Origin: Candidatus Onthousia faecipullorum
GTDB lineage: Bacteria; Bacillota_I; Bacilli_A; RF39; UBA660
Direction of reading: 5' to 3'
Length of the DNA stretch: 34,473 bases
Assembly: GCA_018715925.1 (NCBI GenBank)
Contig: DVKQ01000011.1
Location: 1 to 34,473, forward strand
The notes under the pieces were generated by a model. That model was not told the origin of the DNA. It saw only the letters and a list, made by a program, of their open reading frames with translations, and made no database searches. Made by a program: the position numbers and the translations under genes. Below are positions 24,883 to 31,999 of this stretch, one piece after another; positions within the stretch are counted from its first letter, which is position 1, and the number at the start of each line of letters is the position of its first letter.

Positions 24883-25401
24883 ATGAATAAAACATCTAAA
24901 ATAGAATTAAGTATAGTTATATTACTTGTTGTTATTTTTTGTGGGAGTTTTATATATATGAAATCTATGGAAGTTATGAAAGATAATGAAAGTATTAATA
25001 CAGATGTTGTTGCTCTTGCTGATGTTAATCGTTTCTTTACTATAGATTCTGCTATTTCCAAGTATTTTTCTTATATTACTTTAAAAGATGGAGAATCTTT
25101 GTTAAGCATATTAGATGAAGACTATATAAGTAGAAACAATATTACTACTGCTAATATCTATCAATTTGTTGGTAATTATAATAGTAATATAAAGACTAGT
25201 TTAGAGGAAGCCTACAGAGTTAGTTCTTATAAAAATATTTATAAATATTATACTAAAGTGGTGCTTAATGAAGAGACATTATATGATTCTACTTTACAAG
25301 GATATAACTATTATATAGTTACAATTAATGAAAATGAATTAACTTATGCAATAGAGCCTATTTCTGAAATTATTTATAACAATAAAGTGAAAGGAAGCTG
25401 A
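24883..25401 (+). CDS. Small VirB8/TcpC-like membrane protein, copy A
   Basis: A 172-residue protein with one N-terminal helix (about 9-27) and an outer domain of about 140 residues (FFTIDSAISKYFSYITLKDG, LLSILDEDYI, later YIVTINENELTYAIEPI). Secondary structure and position between the wall hydrolase and NlpC/P60 genes fit the NTF2-like VirB8/TcpC proteins of Gram-positive T4SSs; no conserved motif proves it. The track start at TTG 24859 overlaps the previous gene. ATG 24883, with AGGAG 10 bases upstream, is preferred. Confidence 0.6.
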   Translation: MNKTSKIELSIVILLVVIFCGSFIYMKSMEVMKDNESINTDVVALADVNRFFTIDSAISKYFSYITLKDGESLLSILDEDYISRNNITTANIYQFVGNYNSNIKTSLEEAYRVSSYKNIYKYYTKVVLNEETLYDSTLQGYNYYIVTINENELTYAIEPISEIIYNNKVKGS

Positions 25402-25406
25402 TTATT

Positions 25407-25865
25407 GTGGAGAAGAAAATTAAAATTGTTGTTTATATAATCCTTGTAGCTTTACTTTTCTTTTTAATATTTAGAAACTTTAGAATAGTTAATGATGTGG
25501 AAAGAGAGCTTCCTAGTAATGAAGAATTAAATGAGTTTAATAATGTTCAATCTAAAAGTAATGCTAATAGTTATGAAGTTAAAGATATTCCTGATAAAGA
25601 GCTTGTTACTATTTATTATAATCATTTTAAGAATTTAGTAGTTAATAATAGTAGTGAAGCTTATAATAGAGTTAGAAATAAAGATAATATGCCAATAGAG
25701 AAATTTAATTTATTTAGAGATAGTTTAGTAAATAATTATTATAATAATAAAGTTGCTAGTTATAGAATTTCTGATAATACTTATAAAATTGTAAATAGTA
25801 ATAATCAAACTATTATTTTCTATGTTGATGCAGTTTATAAATACGAAGTAGAGTTGTTATTTTGA
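25407..25865 (+). CDS. Small VirB8-like membrane protein, copy B
   Basis: A 152-residue protein, also with one N-terminal helix (about 5-22) and a small outer domain (DKELVTIYYNHFKNLVVNNS, then QTIIFYVDAVYKYEVELLF). It has the same overall shape as the preceding gene product. It starts at GTG 25407, 6 bases after the previous stop, with AAAGGAAG 10 bases upstream. A second VirB8-like subunit is a reasonable reading, because NTF2-like T4SS proteins often occur as more than one copy. Sequence similarity between the two is too low to see by eye, so this is tentative. Confidence 0.5.
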   Translation: MEKKIKIVVYIILVALLFFLIFRNFRIVNDVERELPSNEELNEFNNVQSKSNANSYEVKDIPDKELVTIYYNHFKNLVVNNSSEAYNRVRNKDNMPIEKFNLFRDSLVNNYYNNKVASYRISDNTYKIVNSNNQTIIFYVDAVYKYEVELLF

Positions 25866-25895
25866 TAGTATAGATAAAGTAAAGGTGGTGGTAAT

Positions 25896-27329
25896 ATGAG
25901 AGAAGAAGATATTGAAACGTTAGATGATGAAGGACAAGGTTTAGGACAAGAGAATCAAAATGATAATAATTCTTCTATAAAAAAAACTTCTTCACCTTTA
26001 AAAGATGCTATTACTAATATTGCAGGTGCAACTTTAGATAGTAATAAATATAAAAGTAAATTAAATCATATTAATCCTAATGATGATAATAGCACAACTA
26101 TGGCTAAAAATGATTTTAATAAGACTATTCCTAGTAAAGAATCTAATACAGTCAATACTGTTAAGAATGCAGTTGGTAATAAAGCAGTTAATGCTGTTTC
26201 TAATTTACATCCTGCTTTAAAAGGAGTTAATATTGCTAGAAATATTATAAGTGGTAGAAGGTCTAATAATAGTAATACTAGTGGTAATAATTCTATTAAT
26301 AATAACAATAGCAATAGTCCTGCTAATGATAATAATAATACTGATAGTAATAATATAAATACTAAAAATAATGATGTTATGCCCAATAATACAGTTAATA
26401 ATGGTATTGATAATAGTGATGATAACTCTTCTAGTAATAGGGGAAGTATTTTAAATTCGCTAAATCCTCTTAGTTCTGTTTTAGGAGGTACTAGTGGTGT
26501 ATCTGGTAGATTTAGTTTTTTAGGAAAGATACCTGTAGCATTAAAATTTGTTATTATTGGTGCGGTTTCTTTCTTTGGACTTTTGATTTTAACTTTGCTA
26601 CCAGCATTAATTATAATTAGTCTTTTTAGTAGCTTTTTTGGAATGGATTCAACTATTACTAGTAGTGGTAATGGAAGTGGTAATATTGATTATGGTGATT
26701 ATGAATTGTCATCAGATGGTGATGAAATATTACATCAACCATTAAGTGCTTTTTTAACAACAAATGGTTCTAGTTTAGCTGAATTTAATAATTTAATTAC
26801 TACTAATGTTGAGGATGCTGGTTTTGGTACAAGAGCTGGAGTTGTCGCTTCTGCAGTTACATTAATTGCAGAACTTGGTAATAACTATGATGTTAAAGTT
26901 CCTTATTATTGGGGTGGAGGTCATGGTAATATTGCAAATGGTGCTTTAGGTAATTGGGGAAGTAGTGAGTGTCATACATATGCGAATGGTCAATCTTATA
27001 ATTACTGTGGATTAGATTGTTCTGGTTTTGTTACGTGGGCTATTTATAATGGAGGATTTAACATGTCTCCTAGAACAGCTGGTACTTTTCAATATTTACC
27101 TGGTGCAGAAAGGGTTACTTTAAGTAGTAGTGGTGTTTTACAACCTGGTGATTTGATGGAATCTGACCATCACATTGTATTAATTGTTGAAGTAGTAGAT
27201 GAGGGGTATGTGTGTGCTGAAGCAGCAGGTAACTCTACAGGAGTTAAGTTCTCAATTAGAAGTTTTAATGCAAGTGGATATTGGGGGGTTAATATGGATG
27301 GCTTTTATGAGCGACAAGCGAGGAGTTAA
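25896..27329 (+). CDS. NlpC/P60 endopeptidase anchored by one helix with an Asn-rich cytoplasmic region
   Basis: A 477-residue protein. The first 205 residues are low-complexity and very Asn/Ser-rich (SNNSNTSGNNSINNNNSN) and should lie in the cytoplasm. A helix (about 214-246) follows. The outer part carries an NlpC/P60 domain (about 300-470) with PYYWGGG, catalytic Cys375 in LDCSGF and catalytic His near 426 in HHIVLIVE. These enzymes cut peptide stems in peptidoglycan. It is the second wall hydrolase of the T4SS block, presumably with a distinct cleavage site. The long cytoplasmic Asn-rich part is unusual for this family. Ribosome binding site AAAGGTGGTGG. Confidence 0.9.
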   Translation: MREEDIETLDDEGQGLGQENQNDNNSSIKKTSSPLKDAITNIAGATLDSNKYKSKLNHINPNDDNSTTMAKNDFNKTIPSKESNTVNTVKNAVGNKAVNAVSNLHPALKGVNIARNIISGRRSNNSNTSGNNSINNNNSNSPANDNNNTDSNNINTKNNDVMPNNTVNNGIDNSDDNSSSNRGSILNSLNPLSSVLGGTSGVSGRFSFLGKIPVALKFVIIGAVSFFGLLILTLLPALIIISLFSSFFGMDSTITSSGNGSGNIDYGDYELSSDGDEILHQPLSAFLTTNGSSLAEFNNLITTNVEDAGFGTRAGVVASAVTLIAELGNNYDVKVPYYWGGGHGNIANGALGNWGSSECHTYANGQSYNYCGLDCSGFVTWAIYNGGFNMSPRTAGTFQYLPGAERVTLSSSGVLQPGDLMESDHHIVLIVEVVDEGYVCAEAAGNSTGVKFSIRSFNASGYWGVNMDGFYERQARS

Positions 27330-27332
27330 GAT

Positions 27333-28019
27333 ATGAAAGTTAAGTGTTTAATTCTAATATTTATAACATTTCTAATGTGTGGTTGTACAGCTAGTGTTAA
27401 TCTTGAGATAACTGATAGTGAAATAAGAGAAAGTGTTGATATTACTTTTTATCAAAATGCAATTTACCCTAAAGATATTATTAAAACATCATTTAGAAAT
27501 TATATTCCAATATATTCAAGAGATGCTATTGTTGATACGAATCCTGATTTACCTGCACCTGATGTTACTTATTATCAAAAAGAAGAGACTGATTTAGGTA
27601 ATGGATATAAGTTTAATTATAAATATAATTTTGATATAACAGATTATAATAATGCTAGGACTATTAGAGAAGCCTTTAGATCTTATAATGTTTCTCGGAA
27701 TGGTAATATTATATCTTTAACTACTGATGATGAGGGTATTATATTCTTTGAAGATTATCCGGAACTTGAAGAGGTTAAAATAAATATTAAAACTGACTAT
27801 TATGTAGAAGAGAATAATGCTGATAGTGTTAATGATAATACTTATACTTGGACTTTTAATAAAGATAGTAAAAAAAGTATAAATATGTTAATAGATACAA
27901 CGAAAGATGTTAATTATAGTGTTATTGATTGGAGGATTCCTGTTATTGTTATAATTGCTATAATACTTATTATTGCTTTATTTCTTGTTTTCAAAAATAA
28001 AAAGAATAATAAAATATAA
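27333..28019 (+). CDS. Lipoprotein with a C-terminal membrane helix, function unknown
   Basis: A 228-residue protein with signal peptide and lipobox (LMCGC), an outer domain starting SVNLEITDSEIRESVDITFY, and a hydrophobic segment at about 203-222 (VIVIIAIILIIALFLVF) followed by a Lys/Asn tail. It would be held at both ends, by lipid and by helix. I recognise no family. It lies 4 bases after the NlpC/P60 stop, with a GAGGAG ribosome binding site inside the preceding gene, so it belongs to the T4SS operon and may stabilise the channel outside the membrane (inferred). Confidence 0.7.
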   Translation: MKVKCLILIFITFLMCGCTASVNLEITDSEIRESVDITFYQNAIYPKDIIKTSFRNYIPIYSRDAIVDTNPDLPAPDVTYYQKEETDLGNGYKFNYKYNFDITDYNNARTIREAFRSYNVSRNGNIISLTTDDEGIIFFEDYPELEEVKINIKTDYYVEENNADSVNDNTYTWTFNKDSKKSINMLIDTTKDVNYSVIDWRIPVIVIIAIILIIALFLVFKNKKNNKI

Positions 28020-28057
28020 TTAAATTTGTTTTCAAATTTAAGAAATACTGATATAAT
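28020..28057 (+). promoter_or_regulatory. Inverted repeat and extended -10 promoter before the VirD4 gene
   Basis: TTAAATTTG, TTTT, CAAATTTAA is a perfect 9-bp inverted repeat (28020-28041). It covers the -35 position of an extended -10 promoter, TGATATAAT (28049-28057); TTTTCA stands 17 bases upstream of the -10. The repeat has no T-run, so an operator is more likely than a terminator. Confidence 0.55.
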
Positions 28058-28086
28058 AAGCGTAGATTTGAAATGAGGGGATTAAA

Positions 28087-30294
28087 ATGAAGTTAAAATT
28101 TAGAGCGGATAAAGACGATGTAATGATTTTTATAGTCTTTGCTATATTTTTACTTTATATAGTAGCGATTGGTATTGTTAATTTACATTCTTTTGCTACA
28201 GAAGGATATTTTAGTGGGTTAAATCCATTTCCAGCTTTTACACCTGAATTTTTATGGATTACTTTAATTGTTTATTTTGTGGCATTAATAGGTATGCTTA
28301 TTAGTGTTAAATCATACTTTTTTGAAATGGAAAAGGGGATTGGTTTTACTAGTGAGAAAAAAGATAAAGGTTATTCTAGATGGGCTAAAGATAAAGAGAT
28401 GAAAGAAGAACTAGTTATGGTTCCTTTACAAGATGAAGTTAGTAATGCAGCAGGGGTACCTATTATGCTTAATGATAAAGAAGCTTGGGTTGATAATGGA
28501 GAATATCATACTTTAGTTATTGGTTCTACTGGTTCAGGTAAGACGCAAACAGTTATTAAACCGACAGTTAAATTACTTGCTAAAGCTGGGGAGTCTATGA
28601 TAATTACAGATCCTAAGGGTGAGATTTATGAATCTACTGCTAATATGCTAAGAGATAAAGGATATGATGTACAGATACTTAACTTCCGTGATCCACAAAA
28701 TGGTAGTAGCTGGAATCCTTTATCACTTCCTTATAGGATGTATAAAAATGGTAATCAAGATAAAGCGATAGAGTTACTTGATGACCTTGCTTTAAATATT
28801 TTGTATGATGAATCTAGTAATAATAGTGATCCTTTTTGGGAAAAGACATCAGCTGATTACTTTTCTGGTGTTGCTTTAGGACTTTTTGAAGATGCTAAAG
28901 AAGATGAGATAAATATTAATAGTATTAGTTTAATGACTACTGTTGGTGAAGAGAAGTTTGGTGGTAGTACTTATATTAAAGAATATTTTTCATTTAAAGA
29001 TCCTGCTAGTGCAGCATCAATTAATGCATCTAGTACTATCAATGCTCCGACAGATACTAAGGGATCAATTTTATCAGTATTTAGACAGAAAATTAAATTA
29101 TTTGCATCTCGTGAGAATTTATCAGAAATGCTTAGTCATAGTGATATAGAACTTGCTGATATAGGTAGAAAGAAAACAGCTTTATTTATAGTTGTGCAAG
29201 ATGAAAAGAAGACTTATCATTCTCTTGTTACAATACTATTAAAACAATGTTATGAAACATTAATAGATGTGGCACAGGAAAATGGAGGAGAGCTTCCTGT
29301 TAGAACTAATTTCTTACTTGATGAGTTTGCAAATATGCCACCTTTAAAAGATGTTACAACTATGATAACAGCAGCACGTTCAAGACATATAAGATTTACG
29401 ATGATTATTCAAAACTATGCACAGTTAAATCAAATATATGGTAAAGAAAATGCGGAAACAATTCGTGGTAACTGTGGTAATATAATTTATTTGTTATCAA
29501 CAGAACTTGCTTCTCTTGAAGAGATTTCTAAGATGTGTGGAGAAGTTAAATCTAAAGATGATGATAAAACTGCTAGTACTCCTTTAGTTACTATTTCTGA
29601 TTTACAGAGGATGAAACCATTTGATGTTATTATCTTAAGAATTAGAAAACAACCATTTAAAACGAAATTTACTCCTGATTTTAAACTTGAGTGGGGTAAA
29701 ACTTATCCTAAAGCTAGTTATCCATCACGTGAGAAAATTCCTGTTCATACATTTGATATAAAAACTTTTGTTAAGGAAAAGAAGAAAGAGAAACTTTTAG
29801 AAATGATGAATAGTAATAATGCTAATCCTAATGGGGGAAGTACACCTCCTGGGTTTGTACCACCAAATCTTTTTGGTATAGGTGCTGGTTCTAACAATGG
29901 TCCTATGGAAAGTATGATGCCTAATACTAGTGGTATGCTTAGACCAAGTAATCCTATGCCTTCTTTTATGAATCCTAATATGGAAAATGAAAGTAGTGTA
30001 CCTAAGAGGCCTTCATTTGATGTGGATGAGTTAGTTAAGAAGATAGATGCTAAGATTGCAGAACTTGAAAAAGAAGAGGCAATGAATAAACAAAAACAAC
30101 AGCAGAAGATGGAGGCTATGAAATCTAAAGAGGAAAGACCTGTTAAGGATGTTTCTCCAGTTAAAGAAGTTGTTAATAGTCCTATTCCTGAAGTTAGTGA
30201 AATGCCTAAAGTTGAACAACCTAAAAAGTCAGTTAACTTAAGTTTAGATGATGACGATGATGATGACTTCTTTGATGATTTCTTTGATGAATAG
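28087..30294 (+). CDS. virD4: VirD4/TraG-type T4SS coupling ATPase
   Basis: The coupling protein brings DNA or protein substrates to the T4SS. Two membrane helices (about 13-33 and 55-77) precede a cytoplasmic ATPase with Walker A GSTGSGKT (146-153) and Walker B LLDEF (410-414), then AARSRHIRFTMIIQNYAQL. After about residue 570 the chain becomes low-complexity: a Pro/Gly/Asn/Met-rich part, a Lys/Glu/Gln coiled stretch and a very acidic tail (DDDDDDDFFDDFFDE). The family core is about 570-600 residues, so the tail is an addition that may bind substrates or partners. It ends the T4SS block, has its own promoter and is followed by a terminator. No relaxase gene accompanies it. Confidence 0.95.
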   Translation: MKLKFRADKDDVMIFIVFAIFLLYIVAIGIVNLHSFATEGYFSGLNPFPAFTPEFLWITLIVYFVALIGMLISVKSYFFEMEKGIGFTSEKKDKGYSRWAKDKEMKEELVMVPLQDEVSNAAGVPIMLNDKEAWVDNGEYHTLVIGSTGSGKTQTVIKPTVKLLAKAGESMIITDPKGEIYESTANMLRDKGYDVQILNFRDPQNGSSWNPLSLPYRMYKNGNQDKAIELLDDLALNILYDESSNNSDPFWEKTSADYFSGVALGLFEDAKEDEININSISLMTTVGEEKFGGSTYIKEYFSFKDPASAASINASSTINAPTDTKGSILSVFRQKIKLFASRENLSEMLSHSDIELADIGRKKTALFIVVQDEKKTYHSLVTILLKQCYETLIDVAQENGGELPVRTNFLLDEFANMPPLKDVTTMITAARSRHIRFTMIIQNYAQLNQIYGKENAETIRGNCGNIIYLLSTELASLEEISKMCGEVKSKDDDKTASTPLVTISDLQRMKPFDVIILRIRKQPFKTKFTPDFKLEWGKTYPKASYPSREKIPVHTFDIKTFVKEKKKEKLLEMMNSNNANPNGGSTPPGFVPPNLFGIGAGSNNGPMESMMPNTSGMLRPSNPMPSFMNPNMENESSVPKRPSFDVDELVKKIDAKIAELEKEEAMNKQKQQQKMEAMKSKEERPVKDVSPVKEVVNSPIPEVSEMPKVEQPKKSVNLSLDDDDDDDFFDDFFDE

Positions 30295-30313
30295 AAAAAA
30301 ATAAAAAACTTTG

Positions 30314-30410
30314 AATTTTGCAAATTCAAGAGAATTTAGAAATGAAAATTAAAAATTTAGTGGGCGAATTTTAAAATTTGACCCACTTTTTTAGGTGAAT
30401 TTGCAAAATT
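30314..30410. repeat. 14-bp inverted repeat flanking the terminator after virD4
   Basis: AATTTTGCAAATTC (30314-30327) returns as its exact reverse complement GAATTTGCAAAATT (30397-30410). The left copy is also part of a local palindrome TTGAATTT-TGC-AAATTCAA. The terminator stem lies between the two arms. Confidence 0.65.
30359..30392 (+). terminator. Terminator after virD4
   Basis: AGTGGG and CCCACT close a stem, with an AT-rich inner stem (AATTTT/AAAATT) after a small internal loop. Six T residues follow. It ends the T4SS transcription unit. Confidence 0.82.
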
Positions 30411-30450
30411 TGTAATTTTACAGATATTTAATTCTATGTTAGATTTATTT

Positions 30451-30462
30451 CGTGTTGACACG
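30451..30462 (+). promoter_or_regulatory. Palindromic operator candidate over a -35 box before vapD
   Basis: CGTGT-TG-ACACG is an inverted repeat that contains a consensus TTGACA (30455-30460). The best -10 is TAGAAT at a short 15-base distance, so promoter strength is doubtful. The repeat suggests control by a dimeric repressor, as is common for toxin-antitoxin genes. Confidence 0.45.
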
Positions 30463-30531
30463 ATTAGTATTTAAATAGAATTAATTGAAAGGAGTTGATA
30501 GATATAAGATGTAGTATGGGAGGTATCGGTT

Positions 30532-30852
30532 GTAGATCTAAATCAAAATAATTATTATGATTTAACAAGAAAAGCGATTAATTTTGATTTAGATACTAAG
30601 AAACTAAAAGAAGTATATCCTAAAACCTATACTAATGCCTATTATGATATAAAGAAATATTTAGAAGATATTGGCTATCTGCATAGACAAGGTTCTGGTT
30701 ATATTTCTGTTAATTTTTTAAATTTGTCAGAAGTAGAGCAGGATATGATTAATATGGGAAATGATTTACCATGGATAAAACTTTGCATTAAAAGAATAGA
30801 TGTAACTAGTGTAGGTGATAGGTATGATATGGTGAAAGTTATTAAAGATTAA
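30532..30852 (+). pseudogene. vapD: vapD-like (Cas2-fold endoribonuclease) gene without a canonical start codon
   Basis: The open frame encodes RKAINFDLDTKKLKEVYP, then YTNAYYDIKKYLE, HRQGSGY, PWIKLCIKRIDVTSVG and YDMVKVIKD, which are VapD family marks throughout. VapD is an mRNA-cleaving toxin with a Cas2-like fold. The ORF track omits it because no ATG, GTG or TTG exists in frame between the upstream stop (30505) and the conserved core. GGGAGG (30518-30523) stands 8 bases before GTA at 30532. A GTG or ATG there would give the 106-residue MDLNQNNYYDLTRKAI protein. Either the start codon mutated to GTA (silenced toxin), the base is a sequence error, or translation uses a rare codon. The body is intact, so loss would be recent. 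Confidence 0.8.
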
Positions 30853-30900
30853 AAAATATTTGTAAATATAAAATTTAATTATAAAAGGAGTTGATTAAAA

Positions 30901-31224
30901 ATGATGATGGAAATATATTTTGATGAAGAAAAATGTAAAGAATATAATTATGATATTAATGAACGTTATCAGATTATAGATAATTTTTTTGAAGATAATC
31001 ATGTTAAAAAAATAGATAAAGGTGTGTACTTAGGTACAAAAGAAGATTTTGTAACTTTTTCAAAGGCCAATATAACTTTACCTAGGACTAAATGGTTTAG
31101 ACAGATAATAGATAAGATGTATTGGCGAGTAGAAGGATTAAGCCCTCTTTATAGAGAGGATTGTATGCAATCTTATTATAATTCTATGAGGAAATGCGGT
31201 TTGTTAAATGAAGATACTATGTAA
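30901..31224 (+). CDS. Small protein of unknown function next to vapD
   Basis: A 107-residue soluble, charged protein without membrane helix or signal peptide (EIYFDEEKCKEYNYDINERY, then YLGTKEDFVTFSKANITLP, then LPRTKWFRQIIDKMYWRVEG). I recognise no family. It follows vapD by 48 bases, has a strong AAAAGGAGTTGATT ribosome binding site and shares the AAAGGAGTTGAT string found before the vapD region. It could be the VapD partner or antitoxin, or independent cargo; only adjacency supports the former. A terminator follows it. Confidence 0.65.
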   Translation: MMMEIYFDEEKCKEYNYDINERYQIIDNFFEDNHVKKIDKGVYLGTKEDFVTFSKANITLPRTKWFRQIIDKMYWRVEGLSPLYREDCMQSYYNSMRKCGLLNEDTM

Positions 31225-31225
31225 A

Positions 31226-31258
31226 AAGAGAAATGTTGAGATTAAATTTCTTTTTTTT
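31226..31258 (+). terminator. Terminator after the vapD-adjacent gene
   Basis: AAGAGAAAT pairs with ATTTCTTTT (one G-U pair) across an 11-base loop, and the T-run continues for eight bases. It separates this unit from the NAD salvage operon. Confidence 0.75.
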
Positions 31259-31262
31259 AGTG

Positions 31263-31291
31263 TTGACAAATTATTCTCTTATTAATATAAT
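31263..31291 (+). promoter_or_regulatory. Consensus promoter of the NAD salvage operon
   Basis: TTGACA (31263-31268), exactly 17 bases, then TATAAT (31286-31291): a full sigma-A consensus. The leader of about 70 bases that follows contains a small hairpin, CAAGT-TTAAAC-ACTTG (31300-31315), a possible regulatory site. Confidence 0.9.
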
Positions 31292-31368
31292 GTTAATAAC
31301 AAGTTTAAACACTTGCTTATTTCTTAGCTTTTGATATTAATAAAAAATTAATAAGAGGAGGGATAATT

Positions 31369-31956
31369 ATGAAGGTTAAGAATTTTAAAGTCTATAATAA
31401 AGCTTTAATCGTTGTTGATATGGTTAATGGCTTTGTTAAGGAAGGAGTGTTACATGATAAATCTATTACTAGAGTTATACCTAGACAGATAGAACTTATT
31501 AAAGAGTATCATAATGAGAGAGAACTTGTTATCTTTATTCAAGATACTCATACTAAAGAATCTACGGAACATAAGAGATTTCCAGATTATCACTGTCTTA
31601 AAGGTAGTGGAGAAGAGGAAATAGTTGATGAATTAAAACCTTTTACTAGCCTTAATAATACTATCTGTATACCTAAGAACAATACAAGTTTTATGGAATC
31701 TCCTAGTTTTAGAGAAGTGATGGAGAAATCTACTAATATAAAAGAGTTTGATATAGTAGGATGTTGTACTGATATTTGTGTATGTAATGGTCCTATGGGG
31801 CTTGCAAATTATCTTGATGAACATAATAGAGAAAGTATTATAAGAGTACATAAAGATGCTGTGGCAACTTTTAGAGAAGATAATAGACAAAACTATGTAG
31901 ATGCAGCTTATCTACTTATGGAACAACAGGGAATTAAGTTAGTTAAAAAAATTTAG
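31369..31956 (+). CDS. pncA: Nicotinamidase (isochorismatase-like family)
   Basis: Converts nicotinamide to nicotinate in the cytoplasm, the first step of NAD salvage. The catalytic triad of the family is visible: Asp17 in VVDMVNGF, Lys103 in IPKNN and Cys137 in CCTDICV. Metal-site candidates are Asp59 and His61 (QDTHT). The length of 195 residues is in the usual range. Isochorismatase-like hydrolases are diverse, but the next gene is nicotinate phosphoribosyltransferase, which makes nicotinamidase by far the best call. Very strong ribosome binding site AGAGGAGGG; it starts at ATG 31369. Confidence 0.9.
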   Translation: MKVKNFKVYNKALIVVDMVNGFVKEGVLHDKSITRVIPRQIELIKEYHNERELVIFIQDTHTKESTEHKRFPDYHCLKGSGEEEIVDELKPFTSLNNTICIPKNNTSFMESPSFREVMEKSTNIKEFDIVGCCTDICVCNGPMGLANYLDEHNRESIIRVHKDAVATFREDNRQNYVDAAYLLMEQQGIKLVKKI

Positions 31957-31999
31957 AACTTGATATTAATAATTTGATAAAAAGAAAGGAATGGTTTAA

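Noticed and set aside
25398-25410. Alternative genetic code with TGA as Trp, suspected from the low GC
   Set aside because: TGA acts as a stop at well-placed gene ends (for example 25401, 34057), and Trp is encoded by TGG throughout.
26066-26386. 106-residue Leu-rich minus-strand ORF
   Set aside because: It is the complement of the Asn-rich repeat codons (AAT/AAC) of the NlpC/P60 gene and reads as poly-Leu.
28020-28041. Inverted repeat before virD4 as a terminator
   Set aside because: No T-run follows the hairpin; overlap with the -35 position favours an operator.
2991-30294. Calling the whole block an integrative conjugative element
   Set aside because: No relaxase, integrase, excisionase, origin of transfer or att repeats could be seen, so mobility is not supported by this window.
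29745-30329. 194-residue minus-strand ORF opposite the 3' end of virD4
   Set aside because: It is the antisense shadow of the VirD4 low-complexity tail (Ser/Leu/Phe-rich nonsense), with no ribosome binding site and no separate promoter.
30516-30551. Short ORF MGGIGCRSKSK as a VapD leader or a +1 frameshift start
   Set aside because: It has no ribosome binding site at proper distance, and the GGGAGG-8-GTA arrangement explains the vapD start better; kept only as an alternative.
30532-30852. Cas2 of a CRISPR system
   Set aside because: VapD shares the Cas2 fold, but the HRQGSGY and FDLDT motifs are VapD-type, and there is no cas1 gene or repeat array.
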